A model generated the notes under the pieces. It had not been told where the DNA came from and did not search any database. It saw only the letters and a program-made list of their open reading frames with translations. Position numbers and translations under genes: made by a program. DNA of 6,029 bases, taken from positions 1-6,029 of the forward strand of contig JAUVEX010000058.1 in NCBI GenBank assembly GCA_030594585.1. Direction: 5' to 3'. This DNA comes from an archaeon (GTDB taxonomy: Archaea; EX4484-52; B79-G9). Below, in pieces: positions 1-5,456 of this stretch; position 1 is the stretch's first letter, and the number at the start of each line of letters is the position of its first letter.

Positions 1-75
1 GTTTTTGTTTTGTGTGTGGAGACGCATAACGGCTGTTGAATTTGTTTTATGCCCAGACATTATTTTTTCATTCAC
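1..75 (-). CDS. Possible 5' end of an unidentified divergent gene (partial, runs off left edge)
   Basis: A minus-strand frame is open from a GTG at 75-73 through an ATG at 60-58 to the left edge of the window. From the ATG it reads MSGHKTNSTAVMRLHTQNKN, which I do not recognise. A GTGA at 75-72 lies 11 nt upstream of the ATG and could be a weak ribosome binding site, and a GGTGGT at 97-92 lies further up. The frame is only 25 codons long here, so it could be open by chance. Its position, head-to-head with cdc48 across an AT-rich promoter region, is what makes it plausible as a gene start. No function is proposed. Confidence 0.22.
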   Translation of the reverse strand, partial: MNEKIMSGHKTNSTAVMRLHTQNKN

Positions 76-96
76 TGCTCTTCTGGCACATACCAC

Positions 97-113
97 CCAA
101 AAAACTTATATAT
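97..113 (+). promoter_or_regulatory. Probable archaeal BRE/TATA promoter for cdc48
   Basis: An A-run (99-104) followed by CTTATATAT (105-113) resembles an archaeal BRE plus TATA box. A transcript starting about 25 nt downstream would begin near 135, leaving a leader of about 75 nt that includes the ribosome binding site of cdc48. The core TTATATAT is nearly symmetrical, so it could also serve a minus-strand transcript toward the possible divergent gene at the left edge. A second TATA-like string, CTATAAAAA at 171-179, would put the start at about 200, too close to the ribosome binding site, so I prefer the first. Confidence 0.5.
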
Positions 114-200
114 GTATTTGCGACCAATAGACATAATCTGCCTTTTTATTTTAGTTACCGCATGTGTAGGCTATAAAAACATTAAAAACAAATAATATAT

Positions 201-206
201 GGTGAT
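201..206 (+). promoter_or_regulatory. Ribosome binding site GGTGAT that fixes the TTG start of cdc48
   Basis: GGTGAT complements the 3' end of archaeal 16S rRNA. Its GGTGA core ends 4 nt before the TTG at 210, and the same core precedes radA (5-nt gap) and the PRC-barrel gene (5-nt gap). The nearby ATG at 199-201 is out of frame and stops after four codons. An in-frame TAA at 183-185 excludes a longer protein. Confidence 0.8.
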
Positions 207-209
207 TTT

Positions 210-2990
210 TTGAAAAAAGAAGTACATCTTAAAGTTGGCGAAATTCCAAGCAATGCACAGTCAGATATAGGTATAGGCATTATCCGAATGGATACAACAA
301 TAATGTCTGAAATTGGCATCCGTGAAGGGGATGTTGTTGAAATTGAAGGAAAAAGAAAAACAGGCGCTGTTGCAATCCGGCCATACCCGTCAGATGCGGG
401 CATCCGCGATATTATCCGTATGGATGGTATATTGCGGGGGAATGCCAAAACATCAATTGGTGAAAAAGTCACTGTAAGAAAAGCAGAATTGAAAGAAGCA
501 AAAAAAATAACAATTGCGCCGGCACAAAGGGATGTTGTAATGCAGGTCCCGGGAGACAGAGTAAAAAGAACACTTCTTGGGCGGGTTGCAAAAACAGGGG
601 ATATTATAAGCCACGCACCCCAAAGGCGCTCAAGAAATATGAGTTTTTTTGACATGAATATTGAAGATATGTTCTCATTTGGTTTTGGTGAAATGCGGTT
701 TACCGTTGCTGATACAAACCCAAAAGGCATTGTAAAAATAACCGAAATGACTGAAGTTGAAGTTTTGTCCCGTGCTGTTAAGGTAAAAGAGGAAGAGGAA
801 AAAGCGCAGCAGCTTCCGGGAATAACTTACGAGGATATTGGAGGGCTTAAAGAAGAAGTCAAAAAAGTGCGCGAAATGATTGAGCTTCCCTTAAAACACC
901 CGGAGCTTTTTGAAAAATTAGGTATTGAACCGCCTAAAGGTGTCCTTTTATACGGGCCTCCAGGAACAGGCAAAACACTTCTTGCTAAAGCTGTTGCAAA
1001 TGAGTCAAGAGCCTACTTCATAGCACTTAACGGCCCCGAAATAACATCCAAATGGTATGGTGAATCTGAGAAAAAAATAAGGGATATCTTCAAGGAGGCA
1101 CAGGAAAACGCGCCGTCGATAATTTTTATTGATGAGATTGATGCAATCGCGCCCCAAAGAGAATCTGTACAGGGTGAAGTTGAAAGGCGGATGGTAGCCC
1201 AGTTATTGGCATCTATGGATGGGCTTCAAAGCAGGGGCCAGGTAATTGTAATTGCCGCGACAAACAGGGAAAACGCAATAGACCCTGCATTGCGGCGCGG
1301 TGGGCGATTTGACCGCGAAATTGAACTCGGTGTTCCTGACAGTGTGGGCAGAAACGAAATACTCCAGATACATACCAGAAATATGCCGTTAAAACCAGGA
1401 TATAATGCAGAATGGTTTAAGGCATATCTTAAAACTAAGGGTGGTGTTACTGAAAAAATAACAGAAATCCTACCGCTAAATAAGCTAAAACTAATATATT
1501 CCTCCTTTTTCAAAACACATGAAAAACAATTTATGGAAAAACCGCTTAAACTCTTAAAAAAACAAATAGAGCATCTTGTGCGGGGTGAAGAGATCAAAAA
1601 AGTTGTTGATTCAATTGCCACGCTAAAAGATCTTGAAAAATTTGTTTTCAATTACTTGAAAAAAGACGACATTATTTACAAAACAATTACAGAAAAAATA
1701 AATGAACTCGAGATTCTTGAAATAAATAATGAAAAAATAACAATTTGTGAAGATAAAAAAGCTATAATTGCATTTATAGAATCAATCGAGGTAGAACCAA
1801 AAGAAAAAAAAGACATCTTAAATCTGATTGCTGCTTCAAAAACAGGAGAAATAGTAAAAAGAATATTCTTCGGCCTTTCGGCTGAAGAGCAGATGGAAGT
1901 CAATGACGAGTTCAAAAGGCAGATGATAAAATCCATCGCAGATATAACGCACGGTTATGTTGGTGCGGATCTTGCAATACTTACCAAAGAAGCGGCAATG
2001 TCTGTATTGCGAAGAATTTTGCCAGATATAAACCTTAAAGAAAAAGAAATAACTCCGAGTGTCTACAGAAAACTTTATGTTTTACCAGAGGATTTCAAAA
2101 ACGGACTTATGCAGGTTGACCCGTCTGCAATGCGAGAAGTATTGATTGATATCCCGAATGTAAATTGGAGTGATGTCGGCGGGCTTGACGAGGCTAAACA
2201 ATATTTAAAGGAAATGGTTGAATGGCCTCTTAAACGACCGGAAGCATTCACGAACATGGGTATAAAGCCCCCTAAAGGCATACTTCTATACGGAGTTCCC
2301 GGAACCGGAAAAACACTTCTTGCAAAGGCTGTTGCCAAAGAATCTGAAGCAAATTTCATATCAATAAAAGGACCGGAGCTTTTAAGCAAATGGGTTGGAG
2401 AGTCCGAAAAGCATGTCCGTGAAATGTTCAAAAAAGCAAAACAAGTAGCCCCATGCATAATATTTTTCGATGAGGTCGAATCAATTGCGCCAAAACGGGG
2501 AAGGTCAGTAACAGATGTTACTGACCGCGTCTTAACACAGCTATTGACTGAACTGGACGGGCTCGAAGGATTAGAGGGTGTGGTCATTATAGGCGCCACA
2601 AACAGGCCGGATATAATCGATTCGGCACTCATGCGGCCGGGAAGGTTTGACCGGCATGTGTATGTTCCGGTACCGGATAAAGACACACGAAAAAAGATTT
2701 TCGAGATACACACGAAAAATATGCCACTTGCAAAAGATGTAAAAATAAGCGAACTTGTATCCAAAACAGAGAATTATGTTGGCGCAGACATAGAAGCATT
2801 GTGCCGGGAAGCTGCGATAAACGCACTTCGTGAAGACATGAATGCAAAGGAAGTAACAATAGCGGATTTTGATGCTGCGTTTGAAAAAGTGAAGGCCTCT
2901 GGTGATAAAAAAGCACAGGATGTTTTCAAAAAAAGAATTGAAGAAACAAAAATACAGCCACCTAAACAGGAATTCGGTTATGTTGGATAA
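210..2990 (+). CDS. cdc48: CDC48/VAT-family two-ring AAA+ ATPase with a large extra segment in D1
   Basis: This is a cytoplasmic hexameric unfoldase of the Cdc48/p97/VAT family, which threads or extracts proteins using ATP and in archaea can feed the proteasome. Residues 1-185 form the N domain (double-psi barrel, then a second beta barrel). D1 has Walker A GPPGTGKT (249-256), Walker B D308/E309, sensor-1 N352, arginine fingers R366 and R369, and an aromatic pore loop KWYG (281-284). D2 has Walker A GVPGTGKT (695-702), Walker B D754/E755, sensor N798, fingers R812 and R815, and pore loop KWVG (727-730). Both rings therefore look catalytically complete. The protein is 926 residues, against roughly 730-800 for typical archaeal members. 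The excess is one segment in D1 at about 396-573, described separately. Small departures are GVPG for GPPG and DEVES for the usual DEIDA in D2, and RRGGR for RRPGR in D1. The tail ends in GYVG, so its tyrosine is one place off the HbYX proteasome-docking pattern. The start is TTG with a good ribosome binding site. Confidence 0.97.
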   Translation: MKKEVHLKVGEIPSNAQSDIGIGIIRMDTTIMSEIGIREGDVVEIEGKRKTGAVAIRPYPSDAGIRDIIRMDGILRGNAKTSIGEKVTVRKAELKEAKKITIAPAQRDVVMQVPGDRVKRTLLGRVAKTGDIISHAPQRRSRNMSFFDMNIEDMFSFGFGEMRFTVADTNPKGIVKITEMTEVEVLSRAVKVKEEEEKAQQLPGITYEDIGGLKEEVKKVREMIELPLKHPELFEKLGIEPPKGVLLYGPPGTGKTLLAKAVANESRAYFIALNGPEITSKWYGESEKKIRDIFKEAQENAPSIIFIDEIDAIAPQRESVQGEVERRMVAQLLASMDGLQSRGQVIVIAATNRENAIDPALRRGGRFDREIELGVPDSVGRNEILQIHTRNMPLKPGYNAEWFKAYLKTKGGVTEKITEILPLNKLKLIYSSFFKTHEKQFMEKPLKLLKKQIEHLVRGEEIKKVVDSIATLKDLEKFVFNYLKKDDIIYKTITEKINELEILEINNEKITICEDKKAIIAFIESIEVEPKEKKDILNLIAASKTGEIVKRIFFGLSAEEQMEVNDEFKRQMIKSIADITHGYVGADLAILTKEAAMSVLRRILPDINLKEKEITPSVYRKLYVLPEDFKNGLMQVDPSAMREVLIDIPNVNWSDVGGLDEAKQYLKEMVEWPLKRPEAFTNMGIKPPKGILLYGVPGTGKTLLAKAVAKESEANFISIKGPELLSKWVGESEKHVREMFKKAKQVAPCIIFFDEVESIAPKRGRSVTDVTDRVLTQLLTELDGLEGLEGVVIIGATNRPDIIDSALMRPGRFDRHVYVPVPDKDTRKKIFEIHTKNMPLAKDVKISELVSKTENYVGADIEALCREAAINALREDMNAKEVTIADFDAAFEKVKASGDKKAQDVFKKRIEETKIQPPKQEFGYVG
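1395..1928 (+). other. Inserted segment within D1 of CDC48 (about residues 396-573)
   Basis: In ordinary archaeal CDC48, IHTRxMPL is followed after about 11 residues by ITHGFVGADL. Here IHTRNMPL ends at residue 394 and ITHGYVGADL begins at 579, giving about 170 extra residues. This is the junction between the core of the D1 ATPase and its helical lid. The segment is rich in Lys, Glu, Ile and Leu, has few prolines or glycines, and reads as a chain of probable helices (for example 440-475, 482-502, 515-525, 532-550 and 558-575). I see no zinc, nucleotide or catalytic motif. It is in frame, with no stop and no frameshift. It lacks a Cys/Ser first residue and the HN plus Cys/Ser/Thr end of an intein, and it is not at the P-loop, where CDC48 inteins are usually found. 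GC is about 28% over 1441-1860, counted by hand. I do not recognise the domain. Confidence 0.85.
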
Positions 2991-2994
2991 CCAA

Positions 2995-3010
2995 TTTCTT
3001 TCTTTTTCTT
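2995..3010 (+). terminator. T-rich stretch after cdc48, possible terminator
   Basis: Thirteen of these sixteen bases are T, interrupted by three C, starting 5 nt after the cdc48 stop codon. Archaeal RNA polymerase often terminates at T-rich tracts without a hairpin. No stem-loop is apparent. Some read-through into rpa is possible because the gap between the two genes is only 72 nt. Confidence 0.4.
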
Positions 3011-3032
3011 ATCGGCACGCAACCGCCACTAC

Positions 3033-3040
3033 ATTTAAAA
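3033..3040 (+). promoter_or_regulatory. Possible TATA box for the rpa-radA operon
   Basis: ATTTAAAA is centred about 27 nt upstream of the rpa ATG at 3063, the distance expected from an archaeal TATA box to its start site. The transcript would then be leaderless or nearly so. A GTGAT at 3047-3051, 11 nt before the ATG, is the only ribosome-binding-like string and is poorly spaced. The match to the consensus is moderate. Confidence 0.4.
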
Positions 3041-3062
3041 GTTGTTGTGATAAAAACTGTTT

Positions 3063-4073
3063 ATGGTCACAGAAGACGAATTGATAAAAACAATAACAGA
3101 AGAAGCGTCAGTAACACGCGAAGAAGTTCTTGAAAAAATAGAAGAAAAAGAACATGAATACTCCGGATTGGTATCCCGTATAGGTGCTGTATATATTGTC
3201 GGGCGCGAATTTGGTGTTGAGCTTGTGAAACCTACAAGCAAAAACCTTAAGATAAAAAACATAGTATCTGACATGAATTGTGTTGAATTTACAGGAAAGG
3301 TTGTCCATGTTTCTGATGTAAAGGAATTTAAGAACGACAAAGGAGACGGAAAAGTAGCCAGCATAATTCTTGGTGATGAAACAGGCACTATTAGGCTTTC
3401 TCTTTGGAATGAAAAGGCCGATGCGGTTGAAAAGATATCTGTTGGTGATGTTTTTGAAGTTCTTGGAGGATACACAAAAAAAGATTATCGCGGAATGCCT
3501 GAAGTCAGATTAAGCAAACTTGGGAACTTAAAAAACCTCGATAATGTAGAAATAACTGTCGCACAAACAAGCACACAAAACCAAAACGGCTACACGCACA
3601 CAACGCTTGATAAAGTAAATGAAAATGATTTTATTAGCATAAAGGCCCATATGGTACAAATATTTGAAAGAACCATCATACACTCACTTTGCCCGTCGTG
3701 CAAAAAAAAGATACAAGAAAATAAATGCGAAGTTCACGGTTCTGTTGAGCCGGAAAAATTTCTTGTTGTTTCGGGAGTTATTGATGATGGTTATGGGTGT
3801 ATAAACGCTGTTTTTTTCAGGGATGCTGCAGAAGCAGTACTTCAAAAAACAACAGAGGAAATAGAAACAGAAATAAAAGAAAAGGGTGAGAAAACCTTTT
3901 TTAGTTCTCTTGATGTTCTTGGCAGCTGGTTTTTGCTTAAAGGTGTTGTTAAAAAAAGCAACATATCAGAAACTTTAGAGTTTTCTGTAAAAGAAGCAAA
4001 AAAACCAGATATCATAAACGAGATTAACGAACTTTTGGGTGGATTGAAGGAAAAAGAAACTAGTGAAATATAA
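3063..4073 (+). CDS. rpa: Replication protein A, single-stranded DNA-binding protein with OB folds and a zinc motif
   Basis: RPA coats single-stranded DNA in replication and repair and hands it to RadA. Residues 1-58 form a charged helical N-terminal region ending in GAVYIVGREFGVEL, a pattern typical of euryarchaeal RPA. Residues 62-153 are an OB fold with the signature ILGDETGTIRLSLW (101-115). Residues 190-310 contain a zinc-binding module, C210-x2-C213-x8-C222-x2-H225, embedded in a second OB-like domain, as in euryarchaeal RPA large subunits. At 336 residues it resembles RPA41-type or two-OB RPAs rather than the longer four-OB version I recall from Methanocaldococcus. Genes for small RPA partner subunits are not in this window. 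The ATG at 3063 begins the conserved N-terminal helix, and no better start is visible. The stop lies 11 nt before radA, which indicates cotranscription. Identification as an archaeal RPA is firm, but the subunit class is less certain. Confidence 0.92.
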   Translation: MVTEDELIKTITEEASVTREEVLEKIEEKEHEYSGLVSRIGAVYIVGREFGVELVKPTSKNLKIKNIVSDMNCVEFTGKVVHVSDVKEFKNDKGDGKVASIILGDETGTIRLSLWNEKADAVEKISVGDVFEVLGGYTKKDYRGMPEVRLSKLGNLKNLDNVEITVAQTSTQNQNGYTHTTLDKVNENDFISIKAHMVQIFERTIIHSLCPSCKKKIQENKCEVHGSVEPEKFLVVSGVIDDGYGCINAVFFRDAAEAVLQKTTEEIETEIKEKGEKTFFSSLDVLGSWFLLKGVVKKSNISETLEFSVKEAKKPDIINEINELLGGLKEKETSEI

Positions 4074-4074
4074 A

Positions 4075-4079
4075 GGTGA
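4075..4079 (+). promoter_or_regulatory. Ribosome binding site GGTGA of radA
   Basis: GGTGA begins 2 nt after the rpa stop codon and ends 5 nt before the radA ATG. It is the whole functional content of the 11-nt gap, consistent with translation of radA from the rpa-radA message. Confidence 0.8.
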
Positions 4080-4084
4080 AATAA

Positions 4085-5026
4085 ATGACAAAAGAAACAA
4101 CAATAGAAGAATTACCCGGAGTTGGCCCGAAAACGGCTGAAAAACTTGCAGATTCTGGTTTTGATGACCTTATGTCTATAGCAACTGCCAGTGCTTCAGA
4201 AATTGCAGCCATTGCAGAAGTTGGCACAGGAACGGCAGCAAAAGTAATAGCTGCTGCAAGAAGCGCGCTTGATATGGGTTTTGAAACAGGTCTTGCTGCA
4301 CTTGAAAAAAGGGATCTTATCGGAAAAATAACAACAGGCAGTAAAGAAATAGATAATCTTTTAGGCGGAGGGTTTGAAACATCTGCAATAACAGAATGCT
4401 ACGGTGCTTTCGGATCTTCAAAAACACAAATAGCGCACCAATTAGCTGTGAATGTCCAGCTTCCAAAAGAAAACGGCGGGCTTGACGGGACTGCGCTTTA
4501 TATTGACACAGAACACACTTTTCGGCCTGAAAGAATACAGCAGATGGCAGAAGCCCTAGGGATTGATCCTAAAGAAGCCCTTTCAAAAATATTTATCGGA
4601 AAAGCATACAATTCAGACCACCAGATACTTCTTATTGAAAAAGCAAAAGACACAATAAAAGAAAACAATGTAAAACTCATTATTGTTGACTCGCTCATGT
4701 CTCATTTCAGGGCGGATTACATTGGACGGGGTTCGTTAGCAGACAGACAGCAAAAATTGAACAAACACCTGCATACACTTCAAAAACTTGCAGACACATA
4801 CAATGCGTGTGTGTATCTAACAAACCAGGTAATGTCTAAACCAGATATGCTGTTTGGAGACCCGACGCAGGCTGTTGGCGGCCATGTGCTGCACCATGCT
4901 GCAACCTTTAGGCTTTACTTAAGAAAAAGTAAAGGTAATAAAAGGATTGCAAAGCTTGTGGACTCCCCAAACCTGCCCGATGGTGAAGCAGTATACGAAA
5001 TACATACTGAAGGAGTTAGGGATTAA
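4085..5026 (+). CDS. radA: RadA recombinase (archaeal RecA/Rad51 homologue) with an altered P-loop
   Basis: RadA polymerises on single-stranded DNA and drives ATP-dependent homologous pairing and strand exchange. Residues 8-60 hold the N-terminal helix-hairpin-helix DNA-binding domain (LPGVGPKTAEKL at 10-21). The linker GFETG (65-69) is where the polymerisation motif with its key phenylalanine (F66) is expected. The ATPase core follows: Walker A GAFGSSKT (107-114), the catalytic-glutamate motif DTEHTFRPER (E143), Walker B LIIVDS (D202), the Rad51-type string HFRADYIGRG (207-216), and the L2 region from NQVM (247) to GGHVLHHA (265-272). The length, 313 residues, is normal for archaeal RadA. 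In the P-loop the glycine before K113 is serine (S112) where RadA usually has GEFGSGKT. DTEH also replaces the commoner DTEN. Because everything else is conserved, including the full C-terminus, I call it RadA rather than a RadB-type paralogue. It follows rpa in one operon. Confidence 0.96.
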   Translation: MTKETTIEELPGVGPKTAEKLADSGFDDLMSIATASASEIAAIAEVGTGTAAKVIAAARSALDMGFETGLAALEKRDLIGKITTGSKEIDNLLGGGFETSAITECYGAFGSSKTQIAHQLAVNVQLPKENGGLDGTALYIDTEHTFRPERIQQMAEALGIDPKEALSKIFIGKAYNSDHQILLIEKAKDTIKENNVKLIIVDSLMSHFRADYIGRGSLADRQQKLNKHLHTLQKLADTYNACVYLTNQVMSKPDMLFGDPTQAVGGHVLHHAATFRLYLRKSKGNKRIAKLVDSPNLPDGEAVYEIHTEGVRD

Positions 5027-5037
5027 GTTCTATCCAC

Positions 5038-5073
5038 TTATTTAATCTACACGAATACGTAGAAATTAAATAA
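5038..5073. repeat. Imperfect inverted repeat just after radA
   Basis: TTATTTAATCTAC at 5038-5050 pairs with 5059-5073: CTAC with GTAG (5059-5062), then, past a two-base AA bulge, TTATTTAAT with ATTAAATAA (5065-5073). This gives 13 base pairs around an 8-nt loop, beginning 12 nt after the radA stop codon. There is no T-tract directly after it on either strand, so it is not a textbook terminator by itself. It could be a 3' UTR stem or a protein site. Chance is possible because most pairs are A-T. Confidence 0.5.
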
Positions 5074-5078
5074 ATATT

Positions 5079-5120
5079 AAAAAAGAAAAGGCCTTACAGG
5101 CCTTCTTTTTTTATTTTTTT
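5079..5120. terminator. Bidirectional hairpin terminator between radA and the PRC-barrel gene
   Basis: AAGGCCT (5088-5094) and AGGCCTT (5098-5104) form a perfect 7-bp stem with a TAC loop. A T-rich run follows at 5106-5120, and an A-rich run precedes at 5079-5089, which is a T-rich run on the minus strand. Beyond one mismatch the A and T runs can extend the stem. The element sits between two convergent genes and is placed to stop both transcripts. Confidence 0.8.
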
Positions 5121-5125
5121 AGAAT

Positions 5126-5392
5126 TTAAAATATATCTTTCTCAGATACAATGACGAAATCACCGACAGACTTTACTGAAGAGAAAGGAACCAAAAAACG
5201 CCCCATATCATCTGCCTGTAGTTGAATGTCGCTTGTAGCTTTTGTAGGCTCAACTAAAAGAAGATTCATCAGTTCACCTGTATCTGCAATGAAGCTAACA
5301 TCACCAACAACACCGAACTTGCGGCCGGTTTCGTCGCTTATTATTGTTTTTCCCCGTAGATCCCGTCCACGAATTTTTGTTTCTTTTACCAT
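5126..5392 (-). CDS. Small PRC-barrel domain protein
   Basis: This 88-residue protein consists of a single PRC barrel, the fold of the photosynthetic reaction centre H subunit and RimM C-terminus, and common as a stand-alone protein in archaea. Typical signatures are IRGRDLRGKTIISDETGRKF near residues 7-26, GVVGDVSFIADTGEL after it, and the closing VPFSSVKSVGDFVIV near 68-82. It has no signal peptide, membrane segment or catalytic motif, so it is probably a cytoplasmic adaptor or RNA/protein-binding factor; its partner is unknown. I start it at the ATG at 5392-5390, because GGTGA (5402-5398) ends 5 nt upstream. The GTG at 5401 and ATG at 5398 overlap that site. It has its own TATA-like box and lies downstream of the DUF92 gene on the same strand. 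The domain call is firm but the cellular role is not known. Confidence 0.88.
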   Translation of the reverse strand: MVKETKIRGRDLRGKTIISDETGRKFGVVGDVSFIADTGELMNLLLVEPTKATSDIQLQADDMGRFLVPFSSVKSVGDFVIVSEKDIF

Positions 5393-5396
5393 AAAC

Positions 5397-5402
5397 ATCA
5401 CC
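5397..5402 (-). promoter_or_regulatory. Ribosome binding site GGTGAT that decides the PRC-barrel start
   Basis: On the minus strand GGTGAT covers the two upstream candidate start codons, GTG at 5401 and ATG at 5398, and its GGTGA core ends 5 nt before the ATG at 5392. This is the same spacing as for radA. It argues for an 88-residue protein rather than the 90- or 91-residue versions. Confidence 0.75.
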
Positions 5403-5430
5403 TTAATATGTTTAGTTATTAGTACGAAAA

Positions 5431-5446
5431 ATTAATAAAGCTATTT
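5431..5446 (-). promoter_or_regulatory. Probable TATA promoter of the PRC-barrel gene
   Basis: On the minus strand AAATAGC followed by TTTATTAAT (5439-5431) resembles BRE plus TATA. A start about 25 nt downstream falls near 5410, leaving a leader of roughly 18 nt that contains the ribosome binding site. This suggests the gene can be transcribed independently of the upstream DUF92 gene, 64 nt away. Confidence 0.5.
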
Positions 5447-5456
5447 AGAACACCAC

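Noticed and set aside
1395..1928. The CDC48 insert as an intein
   Set aside because: It has no Cys/Ser at the first position, no terminal HN followed by Cys/Ser/Thr, no visible endonuclease motif, and it is not at the P-loop where CDC48 inteins sit. At about 170 residues it is near the smallest intein size, and its sequence is simply helical and charged.
1226..1936. Minus-strand open frames opposite the D1 insert (1226-1651 and 1676-1936)
   Set aside because: They are complementary to the intact cdc48 frame, have no ribosome binding site, and their serine/phenylalanine/isoleucine-rich composition is what antisense reading of Lys/Glu-rich codons produces.
2075..2916. Long minus-strand frames opposite CDC48 D2
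   Set aside because: They are antisense to the strongly conserved D2 motifs. No family resemblance or start signals were seen.
2902..3084. A 60-residue plus-strand frame across the cdc48-rpa junction
   Set aside because: It overlaps the ends of both real genes in another frame, has no ribosome binding site and no recognisable sequence.
5226..5435. Plus-strand frame opposite the PRC-barrel gene
   Set aside because: The minus-strand frame has clear PRC-barrel motifs, a ribosome binding site and a promoter. The plus-strand frame has none.
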